A DNA stretch of 64,000 bases, from assembly GCF_003590335.1 (NCBI RefSeq), contig NZ_MIET01000034.1, forward strand, positions 62,001 to 126,000. Reading direction: 5' to 3'. The notes under the pieces were generated by a model. The model was not told the origin of the DNA and made no database searches. It saw only the letters and a program-made list of their open reading frames with translations. The translations under genes and the position numbers were made by a program. Source of the DNA: Pseudoalteromonas sp. MSK9-3. GTDB taxonomy: Bacteria; Pseudomonadota; Gammaproteobacteria; Enterobacterales; Alteromonadaceae. Below, in pieces: positions 8,116 through 17,013 of the stretch (the first letter of the stretch is position 1; the number at the start of each line of letters is the position of its first letter).

Positions 8116-9885
8116 CTAAAGTTTTACTTTGACATATTCTCCAGGTGCATCATAAATGCCAGGTGCATCTTCTGAGTGAGTTGCTCTAGCAGGGACTTTG
8201 TCACTGTTGTGGCTCGTTACCCATTTTTGCCAATGCGTCCACCATGACCCTTTACTGTGCTTGGCTTTATCAAACCACTGCTGCGGTTCACCAGTAACAT
8301 CTGGGCCAAACCAATAACCATACTTATTGGCTTGTGGCGGGTTAATTACGCCGGCTATGTGCCCTGACTCTCCCAGTACAAAAGTGACATTTTTACTGGT
8401 TTTTTGTGCACCTTTAAATGTGCCTTGCCAAAGTGCAATATGATCGTCTCTGGTTGAGAGCATATATAAAGGTTGTTTGATTTTACTTAAATCAATTTTA
8501 GTACCGCGAATGCTGACTTGCTTTTCACAAATAAGCTTATTTTCTAAGTACAGATCTCTGAGCATAAAGTTATGGCAGTTAGCGGTTAAGTTGGTGCTAT
8601 CGCTGTTCCAATATAATAAATCCATACTCATTGGTGCTTTGCCTTTGAGGTAATTATTGACGTAATAATTCCAATAAAGGCTATTTTCTCTAAGCATGCT
8701 GAATGAGGTGCCGAGCATATGCCCGTGCATAATACCATTTTGTGTATTGTATGCTTCCAGCGCACTCACTGTGGGTTCATTGACAAAAACACCGAGCTCA
8801 CCAGGTTGTGAGAAGTCCAGCAGGGTTGTAAGTAGCGTGGCACTTTTTATCCTTTGTTTCATACGCTTTGAAACAAAGTAAGCCATGGCGGTTGCTAAAA
8901 GCGTGCCTCCAATACAGTAACCGATTGCATTGATATCACTTTCACCAGTGTGTTTTTCTATGGCGTCAACGGCGGCTATGACGCCATCAACCACATAGTC
9001 TTCAAAGCCAATATCTTTCATGCTGATATCTGGGTTTTTCCACGACATCATGAAAACGGTATGACCTTGTTCAACCGCCCACTTCACCATCGAATTACTG
9101 CTTTGCAAGTCAAGAATATAATACTTATTGACAAACGGCGGCACGAATAAGAGAGGAGCTTGATACACTTCATCACTGCTGGCGTTATATTGAATGAGCT
9201 CAAATAAATGATTTTGGTAGACAATACGACCAGGTGTCGTTGCTAAATCAGTGCCTAATTCAAAGGCGCTTTCATCTGTCATGCTGATCCGCAGCATGTC
9301 TCCGCCTTTTTCTAAATCGCTTTTAAATAACTCAAAGCCGTCAATGAGGTTTTGTCCGTTAGAGTCTAAAGTTAGCTTTAACAGTTCTGGGTTAGTAGAG
9401 ATAAAGTTTGACGGCGACAGTGAGTTTACTGTTTGTCGGGCAAAAAATTCTAAGCGCTCTTTTAGTTTGTCGTCAAGTCCCGGGGTTTCACGAATTGAAC
9501 TCAGTAATGATTGGCCAAAAAGTAAATAGCTTTGCTTGATATAATTGAACCACGGGTTTTCTTGCCATTCATCGGCTTTAAAGCGGCGATCGCCTCTCTC
9601 TTCTGTTACGGCTTGTGTTGTATTGTCGGGATCTGTGGGCGCGAAAGTTTGTTGAATAATGTTTAGTTGGTTTTGCCACCAATCTAATTGGTTTTGTTGC
9701 ATGGTTTCAGGTTTTTTTATTATGGCATCGAGCCATGCACTAAAATCACGGTTACTTTGTTCAGAAAGAGCCTTTTGCACAGGGTTATCGTTGAATAACG
9801 AATTATTGAATGCAGTGTACATGTCTTGGTTGTATTGCCACCATGCATTCAGAGTTTGGTTTAGATCTTTATCTTGAGTATCCAT
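8116..9885 (-). CDS. phaC: Class I poly(R)-hydroxyalkanoate synthase
   Basis: The product polymerises (R)-hydroxyacyl-CoA into intracellular polyester granules. From the chosen ATG it has 589 residues, the usual class I length. The N-terminal PhaC_N domain contains the tryptophan-rich NPWFNYIKQSYLL. The alpha/beta-hydrolase core has the lipase-like box GYCIGG with the catalytic Cys near 324, the Asp in STRDDHIALW and the His in GESGHIAGVINPP, so the triad is complete. The start at 9885 has AGGA eight bases upstream; an earlier in-frame ATG at 9894 would overlap that site. Last gene of phaB-phaP-phaC. It is separated from phaP by a 169-bp gap with an 11-bp hairpin, which may set lower synthase than phasin output. 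Confidence 0.95.
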   Translation of the reverse strand: MDTQDKDLNQTLNAWWQYNQDMYTAFNNSLFNDNPVQKALSEQSNRDFSAWLDAIIKKPETMQQNQLDWWQNQLNIIQQTFAPTDPDNTTQAVTEERGDRRFKADEWQENPWFNYIKQSYLLFGQSLLSSIRETPGLDDKLKERLEFFARQTVNSLSPSNFISTNPELLKLTLDSNGQNLIDGFELFKSDLEKGGDMLRISMTDESAFELGTDLATTPGRIVYQNHLFELIQYNASSDEVYQAPLLFVPPFVNKYYILDLQSSNSMVKWAVEQGHTVFMMSWKNPDISMKDIGFEDYVVDGVIAAVDAIEKHTGESDINAIGYCIGGTLLATAMAYFVSKRMKQRIKSATLLTTLLDFSQPGELGVFVNEPTVSALEAYNTQNGIMHGHMLGTSFSMLRENSLYWNYYVNNYLKGKAPMSMDLLYWNSDSTNLTANCHNFMLRDLYLENKLICEKQVSIRGTKIDLSKIKQPLYMLSTRDDHIALWQGTFKGAQKTSKNVTFVLGESGHIAGVINPPQANKYGYWFGPDVTGEPQQWFDKAKHSKGSWWTHWQKWVTSHNSDKVPARATHSEDAPGIYDAPGEYVKVKL

Positions 9886-10006
9886 TACGTTCATCCTAAT
9901 GGCATTGGTTAATATCAATAACAACAAGGAGTAGGTGCGCTAGGTCAATAGTGTGTTTACATACACCTATACTTAAACACAGTGACCATCACACACCTCA
10001 AGTTGG

Positions 10007-10033
10007 CGAATGATTACGTGATGTAATTATTCG
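10007..10033 (-). repeat. Intercistronic hairpin between phaP and phaC
   Basis: The arms CGAATGATTAC and GTAATTATTCG (11 pairs with one G-T) have a 5-nt loop. It lies 22 bp after the phaP stop in the direction of transcription. No T-run follows on the minus strand, so it looks more like an mRNA stability or processing element than a full terminator. Confidence 0.6.
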
Positions 10034-10054
10034 GCTTAGCAAATTGATGCGCGA

Positions 10055-10405
10055 TTAAGCCGGTGTTTGAGCTGCTTGAAGGTTCTCTTTTGTTAACTCT
10101 TCAAGATTGTCTTTGAACTCTTGACCTAATTGAGACAGCTTTTGACCATCTTCAATCATTTGTTGGCTGATATTATTCAAGACGTTAACTTGGCTTGCAT
10201 TAAAATCAACGAATGATTTTGCATCTTTTACGTCTGCAGCAGCTTTCACTTGTGCTACTGAGGTATTTGAAAAGTTCTGTACCGCATTCACTTGAATGCT
10301 TGCAAGTTGTTCAATATTTTGTGCAACTAATTGGTTGAACTTAAGCACAGGTGATAGAAACTTTTCATTTTGCTCTGAGAATGTTTTTAATAGATCTGTG
10401 TACAT
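10055..10405 (-). CDS. phaP: Phasin family protein (PHA granule coat)
   Basis: Small protein of 116 residues, nearly all amphipathic helix, rich in Gln, Ala and Asn. It has the phasin pattern KFNQLVAQNIEQLASIQ followed by repeated helical segments. Phasins coat polyhydroxyalkanoate granules, limit their size and are usually the most abundant granule protein. Its place between phaB and phaC in the same direction supports the call. AAGGA lies nine bases before the ATG. The gap of 78 bp to phaB suggests one transcript. The gene symbol is assigned by context and size. Confidence 0.88.
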   Translation of the reverse strand: MYTDLLKTFSEQNEKFLSPVLKFNQLVAQNIEQLASIQVNAVQNFSNTSVAQVKAAADVKDAKSFVDFNASQVNVLNNISQQMIEDGQKLSQLGQEFKDNLEELTKENLQAAQTPA

Positions 10406-10483
10406 GATTGCTGGTCCTTTTAACGTTCATTAATTAATACTGCATGGGTTATCTGTATTGGGCCGTGATGACCCAACTTAGAT

Positions 10484-11233
10484 TTAGTTCATGTATAAAC
10501 CGCCGTTAAGCGCGAGTGTTTCACCCGTAATATAGGCCGCTTTCTCTGAGGCCAAATACACTACGGCATGTGCAACTTCATCAGGTGAAGCAAGCCGTTG
10601 CATAGGGACTTGGGCTTTAATATTGTCTAGTACGTCTTGGCGCATAGCGGCAACCATTGGCGTTTCTGTATAGCCTGGAGCGATGACATTTACGGTCACA
10701 CCAGCTCTTGCCCCTTCATAGGCTAATGATTTGGTAAACCCGACCATACCCGCTTTGGCTGCGGCGTAATTGGCTTGACCAAATTGACCTTTTTGGCCAT
10801 TAACGCTGGAAATATTAATGATGCGACCGTATTTGTTATTACACATATGTGCAAAAAGCGGTTGTGTCATATTAAACAATGAATTGAGGTTCGTATTTAT
10901 AACTTCATTCCATTGCGTTGATGACATCTTTTTAAATGATGTATCACGCGTGATCCCTGCATTATTCACTAATACATCAATGCGACCCCGTTCAACAATT
11001 GTGTCAGTGAGTTGTGTTTCACACGCTTGTACATTGGTCACATCTAAGAAAAGGGGTTTGACTTGATTAGGGTTTATCTGGGTTTGGTTCAACCAAGCAT
11101 CATAATCTGCTTGTGTGCGGCGTTCACTTGCAACGGCAATAATAAAATAATTGGCATTAGCAAGTTGCTTAGCGATCGCAGTTCCAATTCCACCAAAGGC
11201 GCCAGTGACAATGGCTGTTTGTTGATTTTCCAT
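10484..11233 (-). CDS. phaB: Acetoacetyl-CoA reductase
   Basis: Short-chain dehydrogenase of 249 residues that reduces acetoacetyl-CoA to (R)-3-hydroxybutyryl-CoA with NADPH, supplying PhaC. The glycine motif TGAFGGIGTA (residues about 10-19), NNAG (near 88), catalytic Ser in INISSVNGQKGQFGQ and YxxxK in YAAAKAG are all visible. The sequence VNGQKGQFGQANY is typical of PhaB. The start was set at 11233 because GGAG lies seven bases upstream and the family starts close to the Rossmann strand. It is the first gene of the pha unit. No beta-ketothiolase (phaA) is nearby, so that enzyme must come from elsewhere. Confidence 0.93.
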   Translation of the reverse strand: MENQQTAIVTGAFGGIGTAIAKQLANANYFIIAVASERRTQADYDAWLNQTQINPNQVKPLFLDVTNVQACETQLTDTIVERGRIDVLVNNAGITRDTSFKKMSSTQWNEVINTNLNSLFNMTQPLFAHMCNNKYGRIINISSVNGQKGQFGQANYAAAKAGMVGFTKSLAYEGARAGVTVNVIAPGYTETPMVAAMRQDVLDNIKAQVPMQRLASPDEVAHAVVYLASEKAAYITGETLALNGGLYMN

Positions 11234-11531
11234 AATGATACTCCGTATCTGTTGTAGCAAATTAACTGCAAACCTTTACTACGTTCTCTAATGCGTTTGG
11301 CATGGCACTAGAAAGGTTTAAAGTGATAACCTCATTGTTGATGGTGAACATGACGTTCAAGTAACAAAAGGGTGTCATTTTTAATACACGTAGCTTTAAC
11401 TGCCTATAAACCTAATGCAAACCAGAGAATTTGCTGTATTTCGCATATTTATGGCTGATATAGGTGTTAATTATTTGTAAATCGCAATTTTTGAATAATA
11501 AGTCTAACTTGAGTCGTTTTAGCCAGTTTAA
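11234..11531. other. Intergenic upstream of phaB (298 bp)
   Basis: This must carry the phaBPC promoter. No gene is seen. The octamer TGCAAACC occurs twice in the same orientation (11267-11274 and 11416-11423), a possible regulator half-site but with no known match. No clear -10/-35 pair stands out. Confidence 0.4.
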
Positions 11532-12500
11532 TTATTCACATTGGGCTGGTGGAAAAGTGTCAACTTCTTGCGTTATGTGCTCACGATAGCTGTTATCTAG
11601 AATAGCTGAGGTGCCAAAATGTCCAGCCTCTTCACCAATTGTAAAGCTGTTTGATGCGCCCAACCCTGAGTTGATAAAGGCTTGTGCGTCAGTTTTAGCA
11701 TTCCCGTAGGCTCTTACAATGTTGAGCCCTTTGGCTTTTAGTTGGTTAATTTGTGCTGTTTTATACTCGGCAGTACGGAACAAGCTTGTTTCGTTGTTCA
11801 GTGATGTTCGTAGGTAGCCTTGCGGTAAGTTCATCCAAGATAGCCAACTTCTGGTGCCTTTGGCGTACCAATACACGCGGGCTGTTAAATAGATGGGTTG
11901 ATAGCCTAAATCAATATATCGACGCACGAGTGCGTATGCAGCTTCTTTTGGCTCTGCGCGTTTAATGCCAGTATAATCGCCAATTTGTTCTGCATCAGAC
12001 TCGGTCAATGTACCGTCTATATCAAATAATACTGCTGGGGTGTTGGGGTCGATAACACTCAAAAAACCTTGTGTACCAGTGCCATCAGCAGGGACTGCTG
12101 CATATAGTCGATATTGTCCGGCTGTTAATGGGGGTAAAGAGACTCTGGCTTTACCATCATGATTTGTTATTGCTTGCGCAATGAACTGCCAGTCAGGGTC
12201 ATGTTCTCCACGTAAATAAAAATGGACCGTTTCAAACTCTAAATCTTTATGGGCGATACTGCCATAATCAAATTTAGCTGTGACAGTTACAGGTTGGCCC
12301 GATGGAGTCACTTCATCATGGATCATATGATAATTGGGCAACCACGTAATAAAACGATTTAATGTATTATGGTAGGGGGCTTTGGCAACATTGGGCGGCG
12401 CAATAGTGCGCTCCATGACCTCAGGTTGTGGGCACTTTGGCAACGCCTGTACTGATAAAGTGGTAGTAAAAAGTGTGGCAACGAGACAGGTATTTTTCAT
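11532..12500 (-). CDS. Exported lipin-like (LNS2) HAD phosphatase
   Basis: Protein of 322 residues with a signal peptide (MKNTCLVATLFTTTLSVQA) and a few Cys. A beta-rich N-terminal domain (about 60-155, reads like an Ig-type domain with HFYLRGEHDPDWQFIA) precedes a HAD domain. The HAD domain has motif I DIDGTLTESD (about 158), motif II YLTAR and a later NAKTDAQAF segment. The Lipin/Ned1/Smp2 family uses this motif set to dephosphorylate phosphatidate or related lipids. An exported bacterial version probably acts on phospho-lipid or phospho-sugar in the periplasm. AAGGAAG precedes the ATG. Monocistronic. Confidence 0.8.
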   Translation of the reverse strand: MKNTCLVATLFTTTLSVQALPKCPQPEVMERTIAPPNVAKAPYHNTLNRFITWLPNYHMIHDEVTPSGQPVTVTAKFDYGSIAHKDLEFETVHFYLRGEHDPDWQFIAQAITNHDGKARVSLPPLTAGQYRLYAAVPADGTGTQGFLSVIDPNTPAVLFDIDGTLTESDAEQIGDYTGIKRAEPKEAAYALVRRYIDLGYQPIYLTARVYWYAKGTRSWLSWMNLPQGYLRTSLNNETSLFRTAEYKTAQINQLKAKGLNIVRAYGNAKTDAQAFINSGLGASNSFTIGEEAGHFGTSAILDNSYREHITQEVDTFPPAQCE

Positions 12501-12615
12501 TATTCTTCCTTAATTTCCAGTGTGGATAAAGTTTAGAATAAATACTTTATGTTGCAAAAATGTTTAATTTTGATGTTTTGCGCCAATTCAACCTAGGGCC
12601 CACTAAACCTCGCGA

Positions 12616-12641
12616 GAGTCGCACCTGAAAAAACGCGACTC
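12616..12641. terminator. Hairpin downstream of the ABC exporter gene
   Basis: The arms GAGTCGC and GCGACTC (7 bp) have a 12-nt loop. The T-run CTCTTTTT follows on the plus strand, so it is a better terminator in the plus direction than for the minus-strand ABC gene ending 18 bp away. Confidence 0.4.
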
Positions 12642-12658
12642 CTCTTTTTAAAGTGGCT

Positions 12659-14449
12659 TTAAACCGATTTGAATTGCAGTTTCACTAAGCGCTGATACAG
12701 TTCGCAGCTTTGCATTAATTGCTCATGACTACCCACTTCAACGAGTTTTCCTGCATCTAATACAGCGATTTTGTCAGCGTGCTGTATGGTGGATAGGCGA
12801 TGGGCAATAATGATGGTCGTTCGGTTGTGCATGAGAGTGTCAAGTGCTTGTTGTACATGATATTCACTCTCGCTGTCTAGGGCACTGGTTGCTTCATCTA
12901 ATAATAAAATGTGTGGGTCTTTTAAGATTGCACGTGCAATCGCAATACGTTGTTTTTGTCCGCCCGATAACCGCACTCCGCGTTCACCTAAAAAGCTGTT
13001 ATAGCCATCAGGTAGGGCAAGAATGAATTCGTGGGCATGAGCTTTCTTGGCGGCTTCAATGACTTGTTCATCACTTGCGTGCTCGTTGCCGTACCGAATA
13101 TTATGCATCACGTCGCTACTAAATAGTGCTGGTTGTTGAGGCACAATGGCCATTTGTTGTCGTAAATCTTGCGGAGAAAGATCGCGAATATCAACGTTGT
13201 CTAAGAGGATTTTTCCTGATTGAGGGTCGTAAAATCGCTGTAGAAGTTCAAATAAGGTACTTTTTCCGGCGCCTGAGGGTCCCACAAGTGCTAACACTTT
13301 GCCTTGTTCTATGATTAAGTTTAAGTGTTCAGTCGCGGCTTGATTCGGGCGAGACGGGTAATTAAAGCAAACATCTTTAACGGTTATTTGCGCAGCGAGA
13401 GATCCGGCATTGGATGATGTAACATCATACGGGGCTTGAATTAGACTTTTTGCTTGTAGTATCTCTATGAGTCGCTCGGTCGCGCCAGCGGCTCGTTGTA
13501 ACTCTCCAATCACCTCAGAAATTGTGGCTAACGAAGATGCGACTAAAATAGCATAAAAGACAAATGCACCTAAGTCCCCGCCGCTCATCTGACCAGAGAT
13601 AACGTCGCTCCCCCCCACCCAAAGCATACCGGTAATGGCACCAAACACGATAATAATTACGCCCGCGATCAATGTTGCACGTTGCTGTATTCGACGACGA
13701 CCTATCGCGAAAGCTTGCTCAACCTCATTTTTAAATGAGGTTTTCTCAGCGCTCTCTTGTGTGTAACTTTGCACTGTTTTTATGTGCTCAATCGCTTCAC
13801 CCGCATAACTCCCCACATCAGACATGGAGTCTTGGCTTTGCCGAGACAGTGTTCTTACTTTGCGGCCATAGACTAAAATGGGCACTAAGATAAAAGGAAC
13901 TGCACAGAGTACGATCAGAGTCAGTTTTATATTGGTCGCAAATAGCATAAATAATGCACCGATGAGCATTAAAACGCTACGAATAGCCATCGATAATGAT
14001 GATCCTACGATGCTTTGGAGGAGCGTTGTATCTGTGGTGAGGCGTGACATGATATCGCCACTTTTTGTGGTTTCGAAATAACTTGGATGCAGAGAAATAA
14101 CGTGATTAAACACAGCTAAACGAATATCAGCACTGACTCGTTCACCTATCCATGACACTAAGTAAAACCGTGCGTATGTGCCGATAGAGATCAGCACAGT
14201 TATGAGTAAAATAAATTGTACGGCATGCTTTAATTGCTCAAGAGATTGCTCAGCAAAGCCTTGGTCAATTAACAACCTGACGCCTTGACCAATAGAAAGG
14301 GTTAACCCTGCGGTAAATATTAGTGCCGCGGCTGCCATGATAGCTCGGCCTAAATAGGGACGAATAAAGCGTTTTAATTCAAACAAAATTGACAATTTTT
14401 TGTTACTTGAAGTGTGGTTGTTTTGTTCGCTCATCTGGTCACTGTGCAC
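12659..14449 (-). CDS. ABC exporter, fused permease and ATPase (MsbA/BmrA type)
   Basis: Half-transporter of 596 residues. The N-terminal type I exporter membrane domain has six helices (about 35-320, with the coupling region ISLHPSYFETTKSGDIMSRLTTD). The nucleotide-binding domain has Walker A GPSGAGKST, signature LSGGQKQR, Walker B ILLLDEATSALD and the switch His in IIAHRLST, all intact. It should work as a homodimer exporting lipids or drugs across the inner membrane; substrate unknown. The GTG start at 14449 is preferred because AGGA lies nine bases upstream, while the ATG at 14434 lacks a site. Monocistronic, divergent from the S8 protease. Confidence 0.92.
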   Translation of the reverse strand: MHSDQMSEQNNHTSSNKKLSILFELKRFIRPYLGRAIMAAAALIFTAGLTLSIGQGVRLLIDQGFAEQSLEQLKHAVQFILLITVLISIGTYARFYLVSWIGERVSADIRLAVFNHVISLHPSYFETTKSGDIMSRLTTDTTLLQSIVGSSLSMAIRSVLMLIGALFMLFATNIKLTLIVLCAVPFILVPILVYGRKVRTLSRQSQDSMSDVGSYAGEAIEHIKTVQSYTQESAEKTSFKNEVEQAFAIGRRRIQQRATLIAGVIIIVFGAITGMLWVGGSDVISGQMSGGDLGAFVFYAILVASSLATISEVIGELQRAAGATERLIEILQAKSLIQAPYDVTSSNAGSLAAQITVKDVCFNYPSRPNQAATEHLNLIIEQGKVLALVGPSGAGKSTLFELLQRFYDPQSGKILLDNVDIRDLSPQDLRQQMAIVPQQPALFSSDVMHNIRYGNEHASDEQVIEAAKKAHAHEFILALPDGYNSFLGERGVRLSGGQKQRIAIARAILKDPHILLLDEATSALDSESEYHVQQALDTLMHNRTTIIIAHRLSTIQHADKIAVLDAGKLVEVGSHEQLMQSCELYQRLVKLQFKSV

Positions 14450-14924
14450 GTTTACTGTTCCTGGGGTTATAAGTTGATTGGGGCAATTATTACAGTCAAA
14501 TGGTTAAGCTGAGAATGACTTTTACGCAGAATACGTGTGTTTCAGGCATGTTGTATATGCGTTACACACGACTCTTTTTGTATTTACTGTAACACTTTAT
14601 GTTTGGTGTCTACCTATTATCTTAATAAACCTCTTCTTTTTATATAAATCAATGCTTTATTCTTCTATTGGCGGTTCGATCCCGAAATGGATATACAGGT
14701 ACTCTCGAAGTTAACTTGCTGCCTTTTTGTATACAAGTATTTAAATATTTAGTCGTTTAAGTTAAATATTTATTGCATGGATAATTTTATTACGGTAGCT
14801 TGTACCGAAAATAACAAGGTGTATTTGGTAACAAATATACTGTGAATAACAAAAGTAAAAAAGGACAACCTCCTGCACAGTGGATGCGCCATAACAATAA
14901 TAATTCGCACGAAGGAAGTTCATA
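14450..14924. other. Divergent intergenic region upstream of the protease (475 bp)
   Basis: No gene is seen. Notable structure: the 11-mer TTAAATATTTA occurs twice (14741 and 14762), 21 bp apart, that is two helical turns. A dyad CGGTA/TACCG lies at 14793-14807. A near-palindrome GTATTTG/CAAATATAC lies at 14821-14840. These suggest regulator sites for the protease promoter. A ribosome site GAAGGAAG precedes the protease ATG. Confidence 0.5.
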
Positions 14925-16922
14925 ATGAGCAATAATTTTAAGTTAAATACAGTCGCATTGTCATTAATTGCTGCCAGCAGCTTTTCAAGCCAAGCCCATG
15001 CCGAGCAAACATATATTGTTAAAATGAACAAAGGCGTTCAAGCTCACACTCAACAGGTAAACACACAAGCCCAGCATGCAATTAATGATGTGATGAGCCA
15101 GAATATTGTTGATACTTTGGTGTCAAATGTAGCTGAGCAAGTCGTTACGATGACATTAACTGAAGAGCAAGTTGCATTAATGAATGCATCAGGCCAGTTT
15201 GCTTACATCGAAGAAGATTTCGAATACACGCCATTTTCAACATCACAGACGAGCCCTTATGGCATCGCGCAAGTACAAGCTAATTTAGTATCAGATACGA
15301 ATGTAGATCAAATCAAGGTATGTATCATTGATTCTGGCTATGACTTAGGTCATCCAGACTTGCCACAAAACGCAACTGGATTTGCTGATGCAGCTGTTGG
15401 TTTATGGTACAAAGATGGATCAGGCCACGGGACGCACGTTGCAGGTTCGATTGCCGCAATTAACAACAGCGTGGGTGTTGTCGGTGTATTACCAAGTGAT
15501 AAAGTAGGCATTCATTCTGTTCGTGTATTTGATGATGAAGGCAAACAAGGTCTAAATTCTCGAATTGGTCGTGCTGTAGATAATTGTGTCGAAAATGGCG
15601 CAAAAGTAATTAACATGAGTTTAGGTGGTGCTTCAAAAAGCCAATACTTAGAAGACCGTCTAAATGCGGCCTACAACAAAGGTGTTTTGATCATCGCGGC
15701 GGCTGGTAATGGTGGTGACGCAACGCTTAGTTATCCGGCAAGTTATGACAGCGTTGTATCTGTAGCTAATATTGATAAAGACCGTAACAAAAATGATTCG
15801 TCTCAGTATAATGCGCAAGTTGAGATTTCAGGCCCTGGCACCGATGTTTTGTCAACTGTGCCTAGAGGGACAGGTGTTGTTGCAGGTGTGACGGTATCAG
15901 GTGGTTCAGCATTTAGTGCCAGTGGTATGACACATTCAGTAGAAGGTAAGCTAACAGCTGAACTTGCGGACTGTGGTCAAGCACTTAGTACATGTACAGC
16001 CCCTGCAAAAATTTGTTTAATTGAGCGTGGTGGCGCGACTTTCGCAAGTAAAGCGTTGAACTGTCAAGCTGGTGGCGGTATTGCTGCATTAGTGTATAAC
16101 AACGCGGCGGGTTCTTTTGGTGGTACTTTGGGAGATAACGCGAATCATGGTGTAACCATTCCTGTATTAGCGTTAACGCAGGCTACGGGAAATAGCTTGA
16201 AGCCGTATGTTGCAAAGCAAGTTACAGCACAACTTGAAAGCATTTCAGATTACGACGTTAAGTCGGGTACATCTATGGCAAGTCCGCACGTTGCAGGTGT
16301 TGCTGCATTGGTTTGGAGCAATCATACACAATGTACAAACGTAGAAATTCGTAACGCTTTAAATGCAACAACCGTTGATTTAGGCGGTGCTGGGCGTGAT
16401 CATCAGTTTGGCTATGGTTTAGTTCAAGCCAAGGCCGCAACAGATTACCTAACGCAAAACGGGTGTGCTGGTTCTGTACAAAACCAAGCACCTATTGCGC
16501 AATTTGATACACAGTGTACAGCACTGAGTTGTTCATTTGATGCTAGCAGCAGCCGAGATGCGGATGGTCAAATCACACAGTTTGATTGGAATATTGCTGG
16601 CCAAGTTGCGACTGGTTCGACAACATCATACACATTTGCTAAAGCCGGTACTTATGCGATTGAACTAACGGTTACGGATAACGAAGGGACTGCATCAAGC
16701 TTTAATAAATCAATCACGGTTGCTGATGGTGACGTAGTGTCTGGTTGTGAGGGGATTGAAGCGTGGTCTGCAAGCAAAACATACAGCAAGACGGGTGCCT
16801 TAGTATCGTACAATGGCAAAAAATATAGTAATAACTGGTGGCACAGTAACAAAAACCCAGAACAAAACTCAAATGTTGGCAACAACTGGAAGGTTTGGAC
16901 TGACTTAGGTGTATGTAAATAA
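14925..16922 (+). CDS. Secreted subtilisin-like (S8) protease with PA, PKD and chitin-binding modules
   Basis: Preproprotein of 665 residues. Signal peptide ends at AHA (residue 26). An inhibitor I9 propeptide covers about 29-102. The S8 catalytic domain has Asp136 (IIDSGYD), His168 (GHGTHVAG) and Ser450 (GTSMASPHVAG). A PA domain (about 330-435, with several Cys) is inserted between the His and Ser parts. A PKD domain follows (about 524-605). The last 50 residues are a Trp-rich ChiC/CBM5-12-type module (WSASKTYSKTGALVSYNGKKYS). It should be an extracellular endopeptidase that binds particulate substrates such as chitin-protein. Single gene with a clear terminator; promoter region contains phased repeats. 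Confidence 0.93.
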   Translation: MSNNFKLNTVALSLIAASSFSSQAHAEQTYIVKMNKGVQAHTQQVNTQAQHAINDVMSQNIVDTLVSNVAEQVVTMTLTEEQVALMNASGQFAYIEEDFEYTPFSTSQTSPYGIAQVQANLVSDTNVDQIKVCIIDSGYDLGHPDLPQNATGFADAAVGLWYKDGSGHGTHVAGSIAAINNSVGVVGVLPSDKVGIHSVRVFDDEGKQGLNSRIGRAVDNCVENGAKVINMSLGGASKSQYLEDRLNAAYNKGVLIIAAAGNGGDATLSYPASYDSVVSVANIDKDRNKNDSSQYNAQVEISGPGTDVLSTVPRGTGVVAGVTVSGGSAFSASGMTHSVEGKLTAELADCGQALSTCTAPAKICLIERGGATFASKALNCQAGGGIAALVYNNAAGSFGGTLGDNANHGVTIPVLALTQATGNSLKPYVAKQVTAQLESISDYDVKSGTSMASPHVAGVAALVWSNHTQCTNVEIRNALNATTVDLGGAGRDHQFGYGLVQAKAATDYLTQNGCAGSVQNQAPIAQFDTQCTALSCSFDASSSRDADGQITQFDWNIAGQVATGSTTSYTFAKAGTYAIELTVTDNEGTASSFNKSITVADGDVVSGCEGIEAWSASKTYSKTGALVSYNGKKYSNNWWHSNKNPEQNSNVGNNWKVWTDLGVCK

Positions 16923-16961
16923 CCTCGACTGTTAAAATAGCCTTAATTATTTATAAGTGAT

Positions 16962-16996
16962 AAAAGCGCCTTTATGGAAACATACAGGCGCTTTTT
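16962..16996 (+). terminator. Terminator of the protease gene
   Basis: The arms AAAAGCGCCT and AGGCGCTTTT are followed by further T. The hairpin sits 40 bp after the stop codon. The A/T-symmetric arms could also stop transcripts of the opposing amidohydrolase. Confidence 0.85.
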
Positions 16997-17013
16997 ATGT
17001 CTGATGTTATAGA

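Noticed and set aside
14671..14690. tRNA T-arm-like sequence (GGTTCGATCCC)
   Set aside because: Only three of five T-stem pairs form, and no acceptor, D or anticodon stem is found upstream. Treated as chance.
14762..15031. Minus-strand open frame overlapping the protease start
   Set aside because: No ribosome site or recognisable domain, and it overlaps the signal peptide region of a clear gene.
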